From assembly GCA_902776365.1 (NCBI GenBank), contig CACYPU010000007.1:1-64000 (forward strand): a stretch of DNA of 64,000 nt, written 5' to 3'. Shown piece by piece: positions 23,596-31,413 of the stretch (the first letter of the stretch is position 1; each line of letters opens with the position of its first letter). Below the pieces are notes generated by a model that saw only the letters and a program-made list of their open reading frames with translations, did not search any database and was not told the DNA's origin. Made by a program: the position numbers and the translations under genes. Source of the stretch: an uncultured Bacteroidota bacterium. Its GTDB lineage: Bacteria; Bacteroidota; Bacteroidia; Bacteroidales; P3.

Positions 23596-24226
23596 GCAGT
23601 TTCAATTTAACCACTTTGAGGTCAACAGCTACCTCATCGTCGATGAGGCGGCAAAATGCTGCGCCATCGTCGACCCGGCCTGCGAAGCTTCGTTCGAGGA
23701 TGCGCAGCTGACACAGTATATCGAGCAGGAGCAACTCACAGTGACCCAAATCCTTTTGACCCACGCCCACGTGGACCACATCGCAGGCCTGCGGCAGTGC
23801 TGCGAACATTGGCATCTGCCCGTATCCATGCACACCGAAGGTCGCAAACTGCTGGGACAAGCCGAGGCCTACGGCTCGCTGATGGGCTTTGCTGTCGACA
23901 ATATGAGTGACCTGGAAGTGCAGGAAATCAACGACAACGACATACTGCATATCGGCAGCCTCGAGGTGGAGTGCCGTTACGTTCCCGGCCACTGCCCCGG
24001 AAGCCTATGCTTCGTGGTGGCTGCCGAGCAGGCAGTCATCACTGGTGACGCATTGTTCCACTTCAGCATCGGCCGTACCGACCTGCCCGGGGGCGACTAT
24101 CCCACGCTAATCGACTACCTCAAACGCCGCATCCTCACCCTCCCCGACGACTACCGCGTGCTCCCCGGTCACGGCATCGCCAGCCAAATAGGCAAAGAGA
24201 AGAAATACAACTCATTCCTGCAATAA
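23588..24226 (+). CDS. MBL-fold metallo-hydrolase (glyoxalase II-like)
   Basis: 212 residues. [20 protein letters not shown] near residue 57 is the HxHxDH zinc motif. [12 protein letters not shown] contributes the third-site histidine, [20 protein letters not shown] the bridging aspartate and VLPGHG the last histidine. This is the pattern of glyoxalase-II-like hydrolases that act on thioesters such as S-lactoylglutathione or related thiols. It overlaps lysS by 8 bp and ung by 1 bp, so expression is tightly linked. Confidence 0.9.
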   Translation: MIKQFQFNHFEVNSYLIVDEAAKCCAIVDPACEASFEDAQLTQYIEQEQLTVTQILLTHAHVDHIAGLRQCCEHWHLPVSMHTEGRKLLGQAEAYGSLMGFAVDNMSDLEVQEINDNDILHIGSLEVECRYVPGHCPGSLCFVVAAEQAVITGDALFHFSIGRTDLPGGDYPTLIDYLKRRILTLPDDYRVLPGHGIASQIGKEKKYNSFLQ

Positions 24227-24903
24227 TGGCCGTAAAGATTGACCCCACTTGGTACAAGGTGCTGCAACCGCAGTTCGAGGCGCCCTATTTCGCGCAGCTC
24301 AAGGAATTCCTCGTCGCCGAGCGGCAGCAGCACACCTGCTATCCTCCGGGAAGCCTTATCTTCAATGCCTTCGACAGCACGCCGTTCGACCAGGTGAAAG
24401 TCGTCATCCTCGGCCAGGACCCCTACCACGAGCCGGGTCAGGCTATGGGCCTCTGTTTCTCGGTGCCGCAGGGCATACAGGTGCCGCCGTCGCTGGTCAA
24501 TATTATCACCGAAATCAACGCCGACCTTGGAACCAATATTCCCAAGACCTGTGGCGACCTCAGCGGATGGGCTCAACAGGGCGTGCTGCTCCTCAACGCC
24601 ACCCTCACCGTCCGAGCCCACCAGGCCGGCAGCCATCAGCGTCACGGGTGGGAGACCTTCACCGACGCCTCTATAGCGGCCCTCAGCCAGCAGCGCACGG
24701 GCCTCGTCTTCCTCCTCTGGGGAAGTTACGCTATCGCAAAGAAATCGCTGATTGACACCTCGAAGCACCTCGTCCTCACCGCTCCGCATCCCTCGCCTCT
24801 CTCGGCCTACCGCGGCTTCTTCGGCTGCCGTCATTTCTCCCAGGCCAACAACTACCTCGCCGCCCAAGGGCAGCAACCTATCGACTGGACCCGCATACGA
24901 TGA
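24226..24903 (+). CDS. ung: uracil-DNA glycosylase, family 1
   Basis: 225 residues. VVILGQDPYHEPGQAMGLCF near residue 60 carries the catalytic aspartate (GQDPYH), GVLLLNATLTVRAHQAGSHQ the uracil-recognition block (LLLN) and APHPSPLSAYRGFFGCRHFS the HPSPLS loop with catalytic histidine. It removes uracil from DNA in base excision repair. The start shares one base with the MBL stop (TAATG), and the stop overlaps the next start by 4 bp. Confidence 0.97.
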   Translation: MAVKIDPTWYKVLQPQFEAPYFAQLKEFLVAERQQHTCYPPGSLIFNAFDSTPFDQVKVVILGQDPYHEPGQAMGLCFSVPQGIQVPPSLVNIITEINADLGTNIPKTCGDLSGWAQQGVLLLNATLTVRAHQAGSHQRHGWETFTDASIAALSQQRTGLVFLLWGSYAIAKKSLIDTSKHLVLTAPHPSPLSAYRGFFGCRHFSQANNYLAAQGQQPIDWTRIR

Positions 24904-25604
24904 AAAGAAAGTTATATATTATACTTTTCCTGTTGCTTGCTACCATGTTTGGGGCGAGAGCGCAGGATAGCGTTGTGGGCTCCTTCGAGGCTGCATTGGA
25001 GAACCACTACTTTTGGCGTGGGCAGGATTATGGGGGAAGCAACGCCCGTGTGACAGCTGATGTTGGATGGAAAGGGGTTCATTTTGAGCTTTTTGGACTT
25101 ACATTGTTGTCGGAGAACAACCCTGCCAACGAGATAAACCTTTCTTTCTATTACGAATGGGGCGATTTCTCCTTTGGTCTGACGGACTATTGGTTTGACA
25201 CTGATAATCCGAATTTCTTCGACTTTAACGTCCACAAGACGGGTCATGTAACGGAGGCTTTCGTTGAGTACGACTTTGGTATTGTGGATGTTGCATGGTA
25301 TACCAATGTGCTTGGCAATGACTTCAACGATGACGGCGACCGCGAATGGGCCTCCTATCTCGAAATCACCTCGGCCGAACTGGAGTGGGCCACTATTAGA
25401 TGGCAAGGGCAGGTAGGCATTGCACCGTGGGCTTCCGAATACTACGACAACAGTCATTTCGCCGTGACTAATCTCTCTCTTAAGGCAAGCAAAGAGATTG
25501 TCGCCACCGACCGGCTCAGCGTTCCTGTTTCCTTGACATTAAGCACTAACCCCGACCACGGTAGAACCTATTGTATCCTCGGCATAACACTAAAATATAA
25601 TTAG
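24900..25604 (+). CDS. predicted outer-membrane beta-barrel protein
   Basis: 234 residues with signal peptide MKRKLYIILFLLLATMFGARAQ. The mature part alternates short amphipathic strands rich in aromatic residues (ENHYFWRGQDYGGSNARVTA, EINLSFYYEWGDFSFGLTDY, VDVAWYTNVLGNDFND, TYCILGITLKYN at the very end), as expected of a 10- to 12-strand barrel of the TorF/Gcw_chp-like type. No function can be assigned. It overlaps ung by 4 bp and is the last gene of the lysS operon. Confidence 0.75.
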   Translation: MKRKLYIILFLLLATMFGARAQDSVVGSFEAALENHYFWRGQDYGGSNARVTADVGWKGVHFELFGLTLLSENNPANEINLSFYYEWGDFSFGLTDYWFDTDNPNFFDFNVHKTGHVTEAFVEYDFGIVDVAWYTNVLGNDFNDDGDREWASYLEITSAELEWATIRWQGQVGIAPWASEYYDNSHFAVTNLSLKASKEIVATDRLSVPVSLTLSTNPDHGRTYCILGITLKYN

Positions 25605-25613
25605 AGTAATTAG

Positions 25614-25807
25614 CTCGCAATTGGCCTGCGACAGGGTTTCTGCCTCCTGGTGGTCTCCATTCTGCTGGCCCGAGTCAGACCCTTCTCTAAAATCAAATTT
25701 TAAAATATCAACAAAAACAAGCAATATAAAATTTTTTGGTCCTCCACCAACGCAACGACGGTACCACCTACACCGCCACCTTCCAGATGGAAAAAATTGA
25801 TAATTGA
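25614..25807 (+). pseudogene. possible remnants of degraded genes
   Basis: The 305-bp gap between the outer-membrane protein and the TonB receptor holds two host-like, GC-rich coding fragments. 25614-25703 reads LAIGLRQGFCLLVVSILLAR and a few more residues, like a membrane-protein tail. 25739-25807 reads VLHQRNDGTTYTATFQMEK and ends at a stop, like a secreted-protein C-terminus. Neither has a start codon. AT-rich sequence separates them. These could be leftovers of genes lost by recombination. The rest of the gap shows nothing. Confidence 0.3.
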
Positions 25808-25909
25808 CAACCGCCAATAAATAACTGTCAACCAAATCAGGAAAAGACAGCACTACTTGGGCGCTACTGAGGCACTACTTTGCTCCAGCACTCTGCTCAT
25901 GGGGGGGCG

Positions 25910-28249
25910 CTAGAAGGTCAGTGTGGCGCCGGCGCAGACGAGGATGGGCAGCTGGTTGACGCGCTCGAAGGTGATGCGGTTGAAGTAGAAGATATTCTCG
26001 CGGCTGTAGAGGTTGGTGGCCGAGAGGTTGAGCTCCAGGATGGACCGTGCTCCCAGTGAGAATTTACGTTTCACACCGATATCGAGGCGGTGGTAGGAAG
26101 GCAGGCGGCCTTTGTAGAGGTCGGCATAGTGGATGCTGTATTCGCCATTTTCCTGAGTGTAGTCGGTGATGATGCTGCTACCGAACATCAGCTGTGAGAA
26201 GATGCCTTGGGTCTGTGTGAAGGGGAATCCGGAGCCAAAGGTCCAGCGGGCACTGAGTTCCCACTCGCGCCATTCGCCGAGGGCGTAGGTGGCAAGGAGG
26301 TTGACGGTGTGGCGGCGGTCGTAGTGAGGGTGGTAGGTCTGGATTTCGTTGCTGCGCTCCACGACGCCGAGGGAGTAGGTGGCCCAGAGGTAGAGCCGTT
26401 CGAGGTCAGCACGGAGGCTGAGGTCGAAGCCGGTGGCGTAGCCCTCCTCGATGATGTAGTCCTTGCGGAGGTATTCGGGCTGGGCATAGCGGCCGCTGTT
26501 GTAGATGGGGTCGTTGTCGTCGTAGATTTTGTTGCGGTTGGCGTTGAGGAGTTGGTCGAAGTGTTTGTAGTAGAATTCGGCGTTGAGGGTGATATGCTCG
26601 GTGAGGTCGTATTCGGCACCGATGACGAGGTGCTTGGCTTTCTGGACGCAGGTGGTGACATCGTTGCCGCGGAAGGTGGAGGGTACGTTGAGGTCGGCGG
26701 AGCCAGTGAGGAAGCCGTTGAAGAGGTTGACGATGTCGTTGTCGGAGCGAGCGTCGAGGAATATTTGGCTGTAGAGGCCTCCGGCAAACTTGAAGCGTAG
26801 GTTGTCGAGGGCATTGTATTTCACTGCTAGGCGCGGTTCGATGTTCACGCTGCCCAGCGTGGCGTAGGAGACAACACGGACGCCCGGGTCGACGAGCCAT
26901 TTGCCGGCGTTCCATTTGTAGGTGGCGAACAGGGAGAGGTTGGTGGAGGGCTCGTGCTGGGAGATGCGCTTATGGTAGCTGTTGACGAACTGATAGTCGG
27001 TGTTGTAGCCTTCGATGGATAGGCCATATTTCACCTTGTTCTGGCCGATGAAATTGGTAATCTGCATGGTGGCGTTGAAACCGCCTATTTCGCTGTATTT
27101 GGTGTCGTTGGAGCCGTCATCGAGGGTGATGTTGTATTTGGAGTAGGCCACACTGCCTTCAAGGATGGCGCTGCTGCCGGTGACGAGCATGAAGTTGGTG
27201 CCGGCGCCGAAGTTCTGCCAGTGGTAGTCGGCGATGGATTGGTAGTTGGTGACCTTGTCGTCGAAGCGGAAGCCGAAGAGGTTGAGTTTGCTGCCGGTGC
27301 CGGAATTGAAGGAGAGCTTGCCATAGAGGTCGAGGAAGTCGAACGGCAGGCCGCCGTCGATATAGGAATAGAGGGCCTCGGAGGTCTTGGAGAGGTAGGA
27401 GTTCTTGGCGGTGAGGAGGTAGGAGATGGTGGATTTGGAGGTCTCGCTCTCGCGCTTCAGCGGTCCTTCGAGTATCAGGCTGGCGCCGAAGGTGTTGATG
27501 CCTATCTTGCCGCTGTGGTGGCGCTTGTTGCCGTCGCGGGTGGTGATGTCCATGACGGAGGACATGCGGCCACCGTATTCGGCGCCGAAGCCGCCGGTGT
27601 AGATGTCGGCGTTGAGGATGACGTCGGTCTCGAAGATGGAGTAGAGGCCAATGGAGTGGAAGGGGTTGTAGACAATCATGCCGTCGAGGAGGCAGAGGTT
27701 CTGAATCATCGAGCCGCCACGGATGTAGAGCTGGCCGCCCTGGTCGCCGGTGGAACTGACGCCGGGGAGCACCTGCATGTATTGCGCGATGTCGGCGGTG
27801 CCGCCGATGGAAGGCATCTGCTGTATCTGGCTGGCACGGAGTTTTTCCACGGAGACTTGCGTCTGCATCTTGCGTTCCTCGATGCGGTTATCGGTGATTT
27901 CCACCGTTTTGAGGGTCTGCGCTGCGGGTTTCAGGTGGATGGTGAGGGTGACGGTCTTGCCTTTCTTCAGGTCCAGGTCCGATGAGTACTCCTCGTAGCC
28001 TACATACTTCACTTTCAGTGAATATTTCCCTTCCGGAACCTTGTTGATGAGGAAGAAACCGTTGATGTCGGTGGCACACCCGTGGATGGTCTGCTGGTCG
28101 CCCTGGAAGAGGACCACATTGGCAAACGGCACAGCCTCGCCGTTCTTCTCATCGAACAGCACTCCCTTCACGGTACACTGCGCTGAAGCAAATTGAAAAA
28201 TACAAATTGAAAATTGAAAAATTAGAAATATGTATAAAGCTTTCTTCAT
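25910..28249 (-). CDS. TonB-dependent receptor with carboxypeptidase-regulatory-like domain
   Basis: 779 residues. Signal peptide MKKALYIFLIFQFSICIFQF, then ASAQ; the FQFSICIFQF part is repeat-encoded. Residues 25-115 form a CarboxypepD_reg-like/CNA-B domain (CTVKGVLFDEKNGEAVPFAN). The plug (residues about 130-250) includes MPSIGGTADIAQYMQVLPGV and LYIRGGSMIQNLCLLDGMIV. The rest is a 22-strand barrel ending in an aromatic-rich tail. There is no SusD partner nearby, so this is not a glycan SusCD pair; it may import a metal complex or cofactor. It lies 12 bp downstream of holA. Confidence 0.9.
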   Translation of the reverse strand: MKKALYIFLIFQFSICIFQFASAQCTVKGVLFDEKNGEAVPFANVVLFQGDQQTIHGCATDINGFFLINKVPEGKYSLKVKYVGYEEYSSDLDLKKGKTVTLTIHLKPAAQTLKTVEITDNRIEERKMQTQVSVEKLRASQIQQMPSIGGTADIAQYMQVLPGVSSTGDQGGQLYIRGGSMIQNLCLLDGMIVYNPFHSIGLYSIFETDVILNADIYTGGFGAEYGGRMSSVMDITTRDGNKRHHSGKIGINTFGASLILEGPLKRESETSKSTISYLLTAKNSYLSKTSEALYSYIDGGLPFDFLDLYGKLSFNSGTGSKLNLFGFRFDDKVTNYQSIADYHWQNFGAGTNFMLVTGSSAILEGSVAYSKYNITLDDGSNDTKYSEIGGFNATMQITNFIGQNKVKYGLSIEGYNTDYQFVNSYHKRISQHEPSTNLSLFATYKWNAGKWLVDPGVRVVSYATLGSVNIEPRLAVKYNALDNLRFKFAGGLYSQIFLDARSDNDIVNLFNGFLTGSADLNVPSTFRGNDVTTCVQKAKHLVIGAEYDLTEHITLNAEFYYKHFDQLLNANRNKIYDDNDPIYNSGRYAQPEYLRKDYIIEEGYATGFDLSLRADLERLYLWATYSLGVVERSNEIQTYHPHYDRRHTVNLLATYALGEWREWELSARWTFGSGFPFTQTQGIFSQLMFGSSIITDYTQENGEYSIHYADLYKGRLPSYHRLDIGVKRKFSLGARSILELNLSATNLYSRENIFYFNRITFERVNQLPILVCAGATLTF
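28190..28229. repeat. AATTGAAA array in the TonB-receptor signal peptide
   Basis: Tandem AAATTGAAAA-type units that encode the core of the signal peptide on the minus strand. Confidence 0.75.
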
Positions 28250-28261
28250 TTGTCCTAATTA

Positions 28262-29269
28262 CTAATGTATAACTTTAAATATCAGCTCTTTTAGTAGTTC
28301 GCCGTCGGTGACGTTGCCACTGTTGCGGACGCCTTTGCTGCGGAGGTCGGTCTCGTAGAGGTATCCGATGCAGGTGGCCAGCTTGCCGAGTTTGTAGTTC
28401 GAGGCTGCCACAGCGTAGTCCTGCACGAAACTGGGAGCGCAGCCCAGCACCTTCGCCGCATCGCTCTTGTTCTCAAGCTGATGGTAGAACATCACCTTGA
28501 GGAAGTAGCCGTAGAGGATGGGCAGCACCATCTGGATAGGGTTCTTCTTGGGATTGGCGGCGAAGTAGTTGACGATGCGGTTGCACATCACAGGGTCGCG
28601 TCGCCCGATGGCCTTTTGCAGCTCGAAGACATTGTAGTCTTTGCTGATGCCTATCTGATCCTCGATGAGCTGCTCTGTAATAGTGCCGCCAGTGGGGAGT
28701 AGGGGATATAGTTTGGAGAGTTCGTTGGCAATCTTGCCGAGGTCGGCACCCAGCGACTCGGTGATGAGGTAGGTGGCCTTCTCGTTGATGCTGAATCCCT
28801 TGGCCTTGACTTGGTCGGTAATCCAGCGCGGCACCTGGTTGTCCCACACCTTGGGACTCTCGTAGACGCAGCCCTGCTTGTCGATGGCTTTGTAGGCCGC
28901 CGTGCGCTTGTCGAGCTTCTTGTGGCGGTAGCAGAAGACGATGACTCCCTTCTCCGAGGGGTTTTGCAGGTAGGTGGCCAGCAGCTCCCACTGCTTGGTG
29001 TCGATGTCCTGGGCCTCCTTGACGATGACCAGGTGCACGGGCGACATCATGGGGTAGCGCTTGGCGTCGCTGATGACGGCGGCCATCGACGTGTCGCGCC
29101 CATAGACCACCGTCTGGTCGAAGTCGCGCATAGACTCGTCGATGACATGGTTCTCGAAGTAGTCGGAGACCACGTCAATGTAGTAGTTCTCCTCGCCCGT
29201 GAGGAGGTAAACGGGCTTGAAAATGCCCGCCTGTAAATCCGCAATCAGTTGTTTCTCAGTTATTGCCAT
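28262..29269 (-). CDS. holA: DNA polymerase III subunit delta
   Basis: 335 residues, MAITEKQLIADLQAG. FKPVYLLTGEENYYIDVVSD near residue 18 is the typical start of the clamp-loader delta subunit, followed by VVYGRDTSMAAVISDAKRYP and HLVIVKEAQDI. The middle (residues 185-225, ESLGADLGKIANELSKL) and the C-terminal helical domain fit HolA. Delta opens the beta clamp for loading on DNA. The length is normal. A -7 box lies 27 bp upstream, and the gene is followed closely by the TonB receptor. Confidence 0.9.
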   Translation of the reverse strand: MAITEKQLIADLQAGIFKPVYLLTGEENYYIDVVSDYFENHVIDESMRDFDQTVVYGRDTSMAAVISDAKRYPMMSPVHLVIVKEAQDIDTKQWELLATYLQNPSEKGVIVFCYRHKKLDKRTAAYKAIDKQGCVYESPKVWDNQVPRWITDQVKAKGFSINEKATYLITESLGADLGKIANELSKLYPLLPTGGTITEQLIEDQIGISKDYNVFELQKAIGRRDPVMCNRIVNYFAANPKKNPIQMVLPILYGYFLKVMFYHQLENKSDAAKVLGCAPSFVQDYAVAASNYKLGKLATCIGYLYETDLRSKGVRNSGNVTDGELLKELIFKVIH

Positions 29270-29295
29270 CGCGACCCAGTTGCTGTTTAAAACAG

Positions 29296-29303
29296 CAAAG
29301 ATA
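29296..29303 (-). promoter_or_regulatory. -7 box of holA
   Basis: The minus strand reads TATCTTTG followed by C, 27 bp before the holA start. Confidence 0.65.
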
Positions 29304-29409
29304 CAAAAAAATATGGAAATTGAAACTTAAAACTCGAAACTTGTCACTTTTTTGGTTCCGTTTTTTACTCTACGAAGACCGAATCAACACCTTATCATCT
29401 CCTACTGTG

Positions 29410-29446
29410 GTAGGAGTTGGGTAGGAGTTGGTAAGGAGATGGTAGG
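29410..29446. repeat. GGAGTTGGGTA array between holA and the acyl-CoA ligase
   Basis: GTAGGAGTTGG units plus a degenerate third. The preceding CATCTCCTAC is roughly inverted to it. A second loose array (AAACTTAAAACTCGAAACTT) lies at about 29325-29343. The rest of the 29270-29557 gap holds only the two divergent promoters. Confidence 0.65.
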
Positions 29447-29496
29447 GTGTTAATATGTTGAAAGTGTGTGCGGAAGCATGAAAGGATGAATTTTTT

Positions 29497-29528
29497 TTTG
29501 GTCAGTTCGAAAAAAATGTGTAATTTTG
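29497..29528 (+). promoter_or_regulatory. promoter of the acyl-CoA ligase
   Basis: TTTG at 29497-29500, a 20-bp spacer and TAATTTTG at 29521-29528, 29 bp before the ATG. Confidence 0.75.
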
Positions 29529-29557
29529 CAAAATTAACTTAAAATAACATTTTGTCT

Positions 29558-31342
29558 ATGCAAGAGCCTACCCGATTGTTCGACCTGCTCCAATGGAGAA
29601 AGGAATTGCACCCGGAACGTCCAGTTTTCAAGTTCAAGGAAAATGGTGAGTGGAAGAGCCACTTTATCGACGAATATATTGAGAAAGTTGACCTTATCAG
29701 CTACGCCCTGATGCACCTCGGCGTGAAGAAGGGCGAGAATATCGGCCTCATCAGCGCCGGCCGTCCTGAGTGGAACTATGTGGACTTCGGCGTGCAGCAG
29801 ACGGGTGCCGTGTTGCTGCCCATCTATCCCACCATCAGCGAGGAGGATTACCATTATATTTTGAACGACGCCCATGTGCGTCTGCTGGTGGTCGAGACAC
29901 CTGCCTTGTATAAGAAAATCAGCAATATCCGCGAGAAGCTGCCGCATCTGGAAAATCTCTGCACCATCGTTCCGATGGAGGGTGTGAAGTCGATGGACGA
30001 CATCTATGAGATTGGTCGCCGCTATGTGGCCGAGCATCCCGATGCCCCGCAGCGGCTGCAGGAGATGAAGGACGCGCTGACCATCGACGACGTCTGCACG
30101 ATGATTTACACCAGCGGCACCACGGGAACCCCCAAGGGCGCTATGCTGACACATAGAGGCCTGATTATGAACGTGCAGGAAATCAAGGAAAGTCCGGGAA
30201 AGACCTGGACGAAGGCTCTCTCGTGGCTGCCCATGTGCCACATCTACGAGCGTATGATGGGCTACCTCTACCAGTGGCTCTGCTTCGAGATTGCCTATGC
30301 CGAGAGCATCGCCAAAGTGGGCGACGACTGCAAGGAAATCAGCCCCAATATGATGGCTTGCGTGCCGAGGTTCATCGAGAAGGTCTACGACAAGATTTTC
30401 CGCAAGGGTGAGAAGTTGACGGGCATCAAGAAGAAGATTTTCGACTGGGCCCTCGACCTGGCCTTCGAGTACGACCTCGACGAGAGCAAACTTTCGGGAT
30501 GGTACAAGTTGCAGAAGAAGTTGGCCGATAAGTTGGTTTATAAGGAGATACGTGAAAGTATGGGCGGCGAGTTGTACATGCTCGTCAGCGGTGGCGCCAC
30601 CATCCAGCCGCGTCTCACTCGCTTCTTCTCCTGCGTGGGCCTCGACCTCTACGAAGGCTACGGCCTCACCGAGTGCTCGCCACTCATCGCTGTGACGAAC
30701 TCGAACAAGAAGGGCCGCAAGATTGGCTCCGTGGGCTTCGCTATGAGAGCTATCGAAGTTCGTATCGACGAGAATACCAACGAGATACAGTGCCGTGGTG
30801 GCAATGTGATGAAGGGCTACTACAACCAGCCCGAGCTTACCGCCGAAGCCATCGACAGCGAGGGATGGTTCCATACCGGCGACACCGGATATTTCGACCC
30901 CGACGGCTACCTCTTTATAACGGGCCGTACGAAGAGCATGTTCAAGACTTCGATGGGCAAATACATTAATCCTGAGGTGATTGAGGAGAAGATGAAGCAG
31001 TCACCTTTCATCCTCGACATGATGGTGGTGGGTGCCGACCAAAAGTTCGCCGCTGCCTTGGTAGCCCCTGATTTCGATATGCTTAAGGACTGGTGCAAGC
31101 GTCATGGTGTCACTGCCGAGACCAAGGAAGAGATGATTGCCGACAAGAAGGTCGTGGCCCGTTTCCAGAAGGTGATGGACAAGTACAACGCCGAGTTGGG
31201 TGAGACCGAGCGCGTGAAGAAGTTCGCCCTGGTGTCCGAGGCCTGGACCGAGGCCAACAAGATGCTCACCCCCACGCAGAAGCTTATCCGCCGCAACGTC
31301 GCCGCCGCCTATCAGGAGCAGATTGATGCGCTGTTCAAATAA
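29558..31342 (+). CDS. long-chain acyl-CoA synthetase (AMP-binding)
   Basis: 594 residues from the ATG at 29558 (MQEPTRLFDLLQW); the two codons upstream begin with a TTG. The P-loop is MIYTSGTTGTPKGAML near residue 185, A5 is LYEGYGLTECSPLIA, A7 is TGDTGYFDPDGYLFITGRTK and the A10 lysine is in TSMGKYINP. It matches the FAA1/FadD group (COG1022), which activates long-chain fatty acids to acyl-CoA at the membrane. A perfect palindromic terminator separates it from the convergent rnr. Confidence 0.92.
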   Translation: MQEPTRLFDLLQWRKELHPERPVFKFKENGEWKSHFIDEYIEKVDLISYALMHLGVKKGENIGLISAGRPEWNYVDFGVQQTGAVLLPIYPTISEEDYHYILNDAHVRLLVVETPALYKKISNIREKLPHLENLCTIVPMEGVKSMDDIYEIGRRYVAEHPDAPQRLQEMKDALTIDDVCTMIYTSGTTGTPKGAMLTHRGLIMNVQEIKESPGKTWTKALSWLPMCHIYERMMGYLYQWLCFEIAYAESIAKVGDDCKEISPNMMACVPRFIEKVYDKIFRKGEKLTGIKKKIFDWALDLAFEYDLDESKLSGWYKLQKKLADKLVYKEIRESMGGELYMLVSGGATIQPRLTRFFSCVGLDLYEGYGLTECSPLIAVTNSNKKGRKIGSVGFAMRAIEVRIDENTNEIQCRGGNVMKGYYNQPELTAEAIDSEGWFHTGDTGYFDPDGYLFITGRTKSMFKTSMGKYINPEVIEEKMKQSPFILDMMVVGADQKFAAALVAPDFDMLKDWCKRHGVTAETKEEMIADKKVVARFQKVMDKYNAELGETERVKKFALVSEAWTEANKMLTPTQKLIRRNVAAAYQEQIDALFK

Positions 31343-31380
31343 AGTTTAATGTTTAAAAAATAAAGATAGCTGCAACAAAT

Positions 31381-31410
31381 ATAAGAGCCCTGAATATTCA
31401 GGGCTCTTAT
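31381..31410. terminator. bidirectional terminator, perfect 30-bp palindrome
   Basis: ATAAGAGCCCTGAAT is followed immediately by its exact complement. The arms carry flanking A- and T-rich tracts on each side, so it can end both the acyl-CoA ligase and rnr transcripts. Confidence 0.9.
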
Positions 31411-31413
31411 TGT

